From: Acidobacteriaceae bacterium
GTDB lineage: Bacteria; Acidobacteriota; Terriglobia; Terriglobales; Acidobacteriaceae
Assembly (NCBI GenBank): GCA_025462735.1
Contig: JAOAPC010000015.1
Coordinates: 112,065 to 176,064, forward strand
DNA: 64,000 bases
Direction of reading: 5' to 3'
Positions 61,444 through 64,000 of this stretch are shown here, in pieces. Numbering within the stretch: position 1 is the first letter of the stretch; the number at the start of each line of letters is the position of its first letter. Position numbers and translations under genes: made by a program. Below the pieces are notes generated by a model that saw only the letters and a list, made by a program, of their open reading frames with translations, did no database searches and was not told the origin of the DNA.

Positions 61444-61459
61444 TGTTCCACGTGGAACA
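61444..61459. other. parS site 2
   Basis: A second TGTTCCACGTGGAACA, extended to a 20-base palindrome by flanking AT (61442-61461). The sites are 73 bases apart, about seven helical turns. Confidence 0.95.
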
Positions 61460-61614
61460 ATCCCGCCGCTGTGGAAAGCTGGCTCGCAACTGCCGCAACT
61501 GTCGCAATCGAAGCAGAATATAATTCTTTAGTACCTGCACCCGAATCCGGCATTGCAAAAGACGAGCTTTCGAACTATCCTGCGCTCAAGTCTCTGGGTT
61601 CTCCCTAAAATCAA

Positions 61615-62523
61615 ATGGCCCGCATTATCGCTGTCGCCAATCAAAAAGGTGGCGTCGGGAAGACTACGACTGCCATAAATCTTGCGGCTTCGTTCGCCGC
61701 GGCTAAGCTAAACACGCTTCTTGTCGATTGCGATCCGCAGTCAAATTCGACCAGCGGAGTCGGCCTGGGCAAAGACGCCGAGCGAAATAGCACTTACAAG
61801 TTGCTGGTCGGCGAGTGCGACGCCGCAGCCGCATTGCAGAAGACCGAACTTGAGCATCTTTTTATTATTCCAGGGCACAAGAATTTGGTCGGCGTAAATT
61901 TTGAGCTGATTGACGCCGAGAACAGGGAATTCCGCCTTCGCGACGCGCTCACGCCCATGCGCGAGAAATTCAGTTTCATCGTCATTGATTGCCCGCCGGC
62001 GCTGGATCTGCTCACTCTGAATTCGCTAGTGGCGGCGGATTCGATCCTGATCACCATGCAGGCGGAGTATTTCGCGCTCGAAGGAATCTCCGAGCTGCTT
62101 GATACCATCGAGCGCATTCGCGGAGCGTTGAATCCCGGCTTGGAGATTGAAGGCGTGCTGCTCACCATGTTCGACGATCGTACGAACCTGGCGCAGCAGG
62201 TCACGGCTGAGCTGAAGCGGTTCTTCGGCGACAAACTCTTCGCGACTTCGGTCCCGAGAAATGTTCGTTTGGCTGAGGCTCCGAGCCATGGCAAGCCGGT
62301 GCTGCTCTACGATCCGAAGTCGCGCGGCGCGGAAAGCTATCTACAGCTCGCGAAGGAAATCATTCCGAAGCATGTGCCGGGATTTGTTGCTTTCCCGGAG
62401 CCAGCGAAAGAGGATGCGGCAGCGGCGGAGGTTTCTGCTGAAGAAGAAAAGCAGGTGGTGAATGCTCCGAAGTGGCGGCGCTGGCGCGATCGGAACAAGT
62501 TGGTCACGATGAATTTGAAATGA
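61615..62523 (+). CDS. parA: ParA/Soj chromosome-partitioning ATPase
   Basis: Deviant Walker A at residues 11-18 ([15 protein letters not shown]), Walker A' DCDPQ, Walker [12 protein letters not shown], and the ParA end [16 protein letters not shown]. It forms a DNA-bound gradient that moves ParB-parS. The last 60 residues include an acidic stretch ([18 protein letters not shown]) beyond the common fold. It is followed by a repeat and parB. Confidence 0.97.
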   Translation: MARIIAVANQKGGVGKTTTAINLAASFAAAKLNTLLVDCDPQSNSTSGVGLGKDAERNSTYKLLVGECDAAAALQKTELEHLFIIPGHKNLVGVNFELIDAENREFRLRDALTPMREKFSFIVIDCPPALDLLTLNSLVAADSILITMQAEYFALEGISELLDTIERIRGALNPGLEIEGVLLTMFDDRTNLAQQVTAELKRFFGDKLFATSVPRNVRLAEAPSHGKPVLLYDPKSRGAESYLQLAKEIIPKHVPGFVAFPEPAKEDAAAAEVSAEEEKQVVNAPKWRRWRDRNKLVTMNLK

Positions 62524-62525
62524 GG

Positions 62526-62640
62526 GCTACGTCGTTGGTCGTTGGCTGTTCGTCGTTGGCAAAACCACAAACAGCAGGTTCCTCGACTTGAGATTCGTTC
62601 GCTGGGCGAACGAATCTGCGGGCGCTCGGAATGACAGTTA
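62526..62640. repeat. CCAACGA-type and CGAGGAACCT-type repeats between parA and parB
   Basis: GTCGTTGGTCGTTGGCTGTTCGTCGTTGGC (about 62530-62559) is the reverse complement of the CCAACGA runs inside mnmG. A degraded copy of the other family (AGGTTCCTCGACTTGAG ... GCTCGGAATGACA) follows to 62637. Confidence 0.75.
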
Positions 62641-62751
62641 TATTTTTTAAATTGGATTCGGAACGACAGTTGTTTTTAGGTTGGCGGTTGGATAATGCGG
62701 ATATATCGTGAAGCGATATATTTTTTCCGAAGAGAGATAGAGGAGAGATGA

Positions 62752-63888
62752 ATGGCTGCCATCGAAGAACATAAGCCAGCAGAGAAGCGGCGCGCACTGG
62801 GAAGAGGGCTGGATTCGCTGTTGCCGTCCGGGCCGCGTGTGGTTGCGGCTGCGCCAGCGACTGCAGTTTCACCCCCAGTAGTTCCGTCGCAAGTTGTGCC
62901 AGGTAGCGTTGCTCCTGCGATTGCGCCGGCGTCGGGTTCGACGATTGTGCCGCAGCCTCCGGCGGTGCCTGGCGAAATTGCCGAGTTGCATGCTGCGGGG
63001 CAGGTAAAATCCCCGCCCAAGCAAAGCTTGGACGGGGCACCCGCTGCGACTATTGCTGCAGCCACGCGGACAGGAATGTCCGCGCCACACGCCCAGGAGA
63101 TAATCGAGATCCCACTCGATCTGATCGATGAAAACCCTTATCAGACGCGGCGTACGTTTAATGCCGACGCGCTGAGCGAGCTTGCGGAATCGATCAAGGT
63201 CAGCGGACTGGCGCAGCCCATCGTTGTCCGTCCAGGAGCGAATGGTCGCTACGTTCTCGTTCTTGGCGAACGCCGCTGCCGCGCGTCGAAGCTGGCAGGG
63301 AACACAACTGTCCCGGCGATTGTTCGGCAACTTGGCAATGAGCAAGCCGCCGAGATGACCGTTGTCGAGAACCTGCAACGGCAGGACCTGAATTGCCTGG
63401 AGCAGGCCCAAGCCTTCGCCCGCTTGAGCCGCGAATTCAATCTGACGCAGGAACAGATTGGCAAACGTACAGGAGCTTCGCGGGAGTCGGTGGCGAACTA
63501 CATGCGCCTGCTCAAGCTGCCGCCAAGCGTGCTAGATCTCGTCGGCCAAGGCAAGATCGGATTCAGCGAAGCGCGGCTTCTGCTTGAGGCTTCTTCGTAT
63601 ATGGACGTTGACGCTCTCGAACTTTTGGCTAAGACAACTGTCGAGCAGGGCTTCACAGTTAAGGAGCTCAAGGAGCGCGTGGAGCGTCTGCGCTATCCGG
63701 AGATGGATACAGAACCGCGACCCCCAAAGGCGGTCGATCCGAACGTCCGCGCTACCGAGAGCGAACTGCAGCGACTGCTCGGCACGCGCGTGCACATCAC
63801 GGACAACAAGGGCAAAGGAAGAATCGTGATTGAGTACCGGAACCTCTCCGACTTCGACCGCGTGCTCGAACTGCTGCATCGGGACTGA
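62752..63888 (+). CDS. parB: ParB/Spo0J chromosome-partitioning protein
   Basis: IPLDLIDENPYQTRR is the N-terminal ParA-interacting/CTP region, VLGERRCRASKLAG is the CTP-binding GERRxR patch, and LTQEQIGKRTGASRESVANYMRLLKLP is the parS-binding helix-turn-helix. A dimerisation domain ends the protein. Residues about 40-118 form a long Ala/Pro/Val linker that includes a stretch coded by two palindromes. The two parS sites 1.3 kb upstream are its obvious targets. Confidence 0.97.
   Translation: MAAIEEHKPAEKRRALGRGLDSLLPSGPRVVAAAPATAVSPPVVPSQVVPGSVAPAIAPASGSTIVPQPPAVPGEIAELHAAGQVKSPPKQSLDGAPAATIAAATRTGMSAPHAQEIIEIPLDLIDENPYQTRRTFNADALSELAESIKVSGLAQPIVVRPGANGRYVLVLGERRCRASKLAGNTTVPAIVRQLGNEQAAEMTVVENLQRQDLNCLEQAQAFARLSREFNLTQEQIGKRTGASRESVANYMRLLKLPPSVLDLVGQGKIGFSEARLLLEASSYMDVDALELLAKTTVEQGFTVKELKERVERLRYPEMDTEPRPPKAVDPNVRATESELQRLLGTRVHITDNKGKGRIVIEYRNLSDFDRVLELLHRD
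63011..63090. repeat. Two palindromic repeats inside parB
   Basis: CCCCGCCCAAGC-AAA-GCTTGGACGGGG (63011-63037, one mismatch) and GCGGACAGGAATGTCCGC (63066-63083), the second being an inverted copy of the GTCGGACATTCC family with flanks GCCACAC. Both are in the linker of ParB and keep the frame. Confidence 0.82.
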
Positions 63889-64000
63889 GCTGAATCACGC
63901 GAGGTACGAATCAAGAGAGTAAAAGTGGGAAGAAGCCGTCGAATCGCCCGCTTGAGTGGTAAGTTTCCCTATCCATCTTTCTGCCGCAGGTTACCCTTGA

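Noticed and set aside
61390..61608. 72-codon ORF between rsmG and parA
   Set aside because: It runs through a parS site and has no recognisable pattern or ribosome-binding site; probably chance.

Overview
This is a moderately GC-rich bacterial chromosome segment. The gene families, the dense divergent gene order and the many small palindromic repeats (for example copies containing TCATCCCGAGCG and TCGAGGGACCT) suggest a soil-type Acidobacteriota, probably class Terriglobia (inference; no rRNA is present). The right end is origin-proximal: rsmG, two parS sites, parA and parB lie together. mnmG, usually beside them, is about 22 kb away. I saw no tRNA, rRNA, CRISPR array or prophage.

Layout. 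1-13 kb: housekeeping and metabolic genes (Nif3-like, a Tat-exported gluconate-dehydrogenase-subunit-3-like protein, YbjQ, isoprenylcysteine methyltransferase-like, patatin, NUDIX, VIT1/CCC1 transporter, a beta-oxidation multienzyme, a receiver-TonB fusion, UvrB) and one frameshifted secreted protein. 13-19.3 kb: a Phd/RelE toxin-antitoxin pair, then a three-gene operon on the minus strand (1256-residue multi-GAF/PAS histidine kinase, single-domain response regulator, NtrC-type activator) joined by ATGA overlaps. 19.7-27.7 kb: a chemosensory operon (TonB-like, MCP, CheW, CheR, CheA, CheB, CheY, CheX). 28-35.7 kb: YVTN propeller protein, Ku, DUF92, a CADD-like enzyme, prolyl oligopeptidase, a secreted unknown. 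36-46.4 kb: mnmG preceded by a relic of its own 5' end, an M48-propeller fusion, Ogt, a DsbA-like protein and several unknowns. 46.4-49.1 kb: an island of REP hairpins around a RAYT-type tyrosine transposase. 49-57 kb: Ser/Thr kinase, propeller protein, alcohol dehydrogenase and a metal/thiol cluster. 57-64 kb: membrane protein, arsR-arsM-arsC, and the rsmG-parA-parB region.

Three signals stand out. (1) In the metal cluster a secreted heavy-metal-associated (HMA) protein has in-frame TGA codons at exactly the two positions of the GMTCxxC metal-binding cysteines, so it reads as a candidate UxxU selenoprotein. Its neighbours are a TlpA-like thioredoxin, an outer-membrane-channel-like protein and a Cys/His-rich protein. 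(2) Hairpin repeats occur inside reading frames without breaking them, in mnmG, the alcohol dehydrogenase, parB and the RAYT transposase itself, much as Rickettsia palindromic elements do. (3) The 5' end of mnmG occurs twice, and over 20 codons the two copies differ only at synonymous third positions, which suggests a relic of allele replacement.

The last 112 bases, after parB, show no gene I can support.
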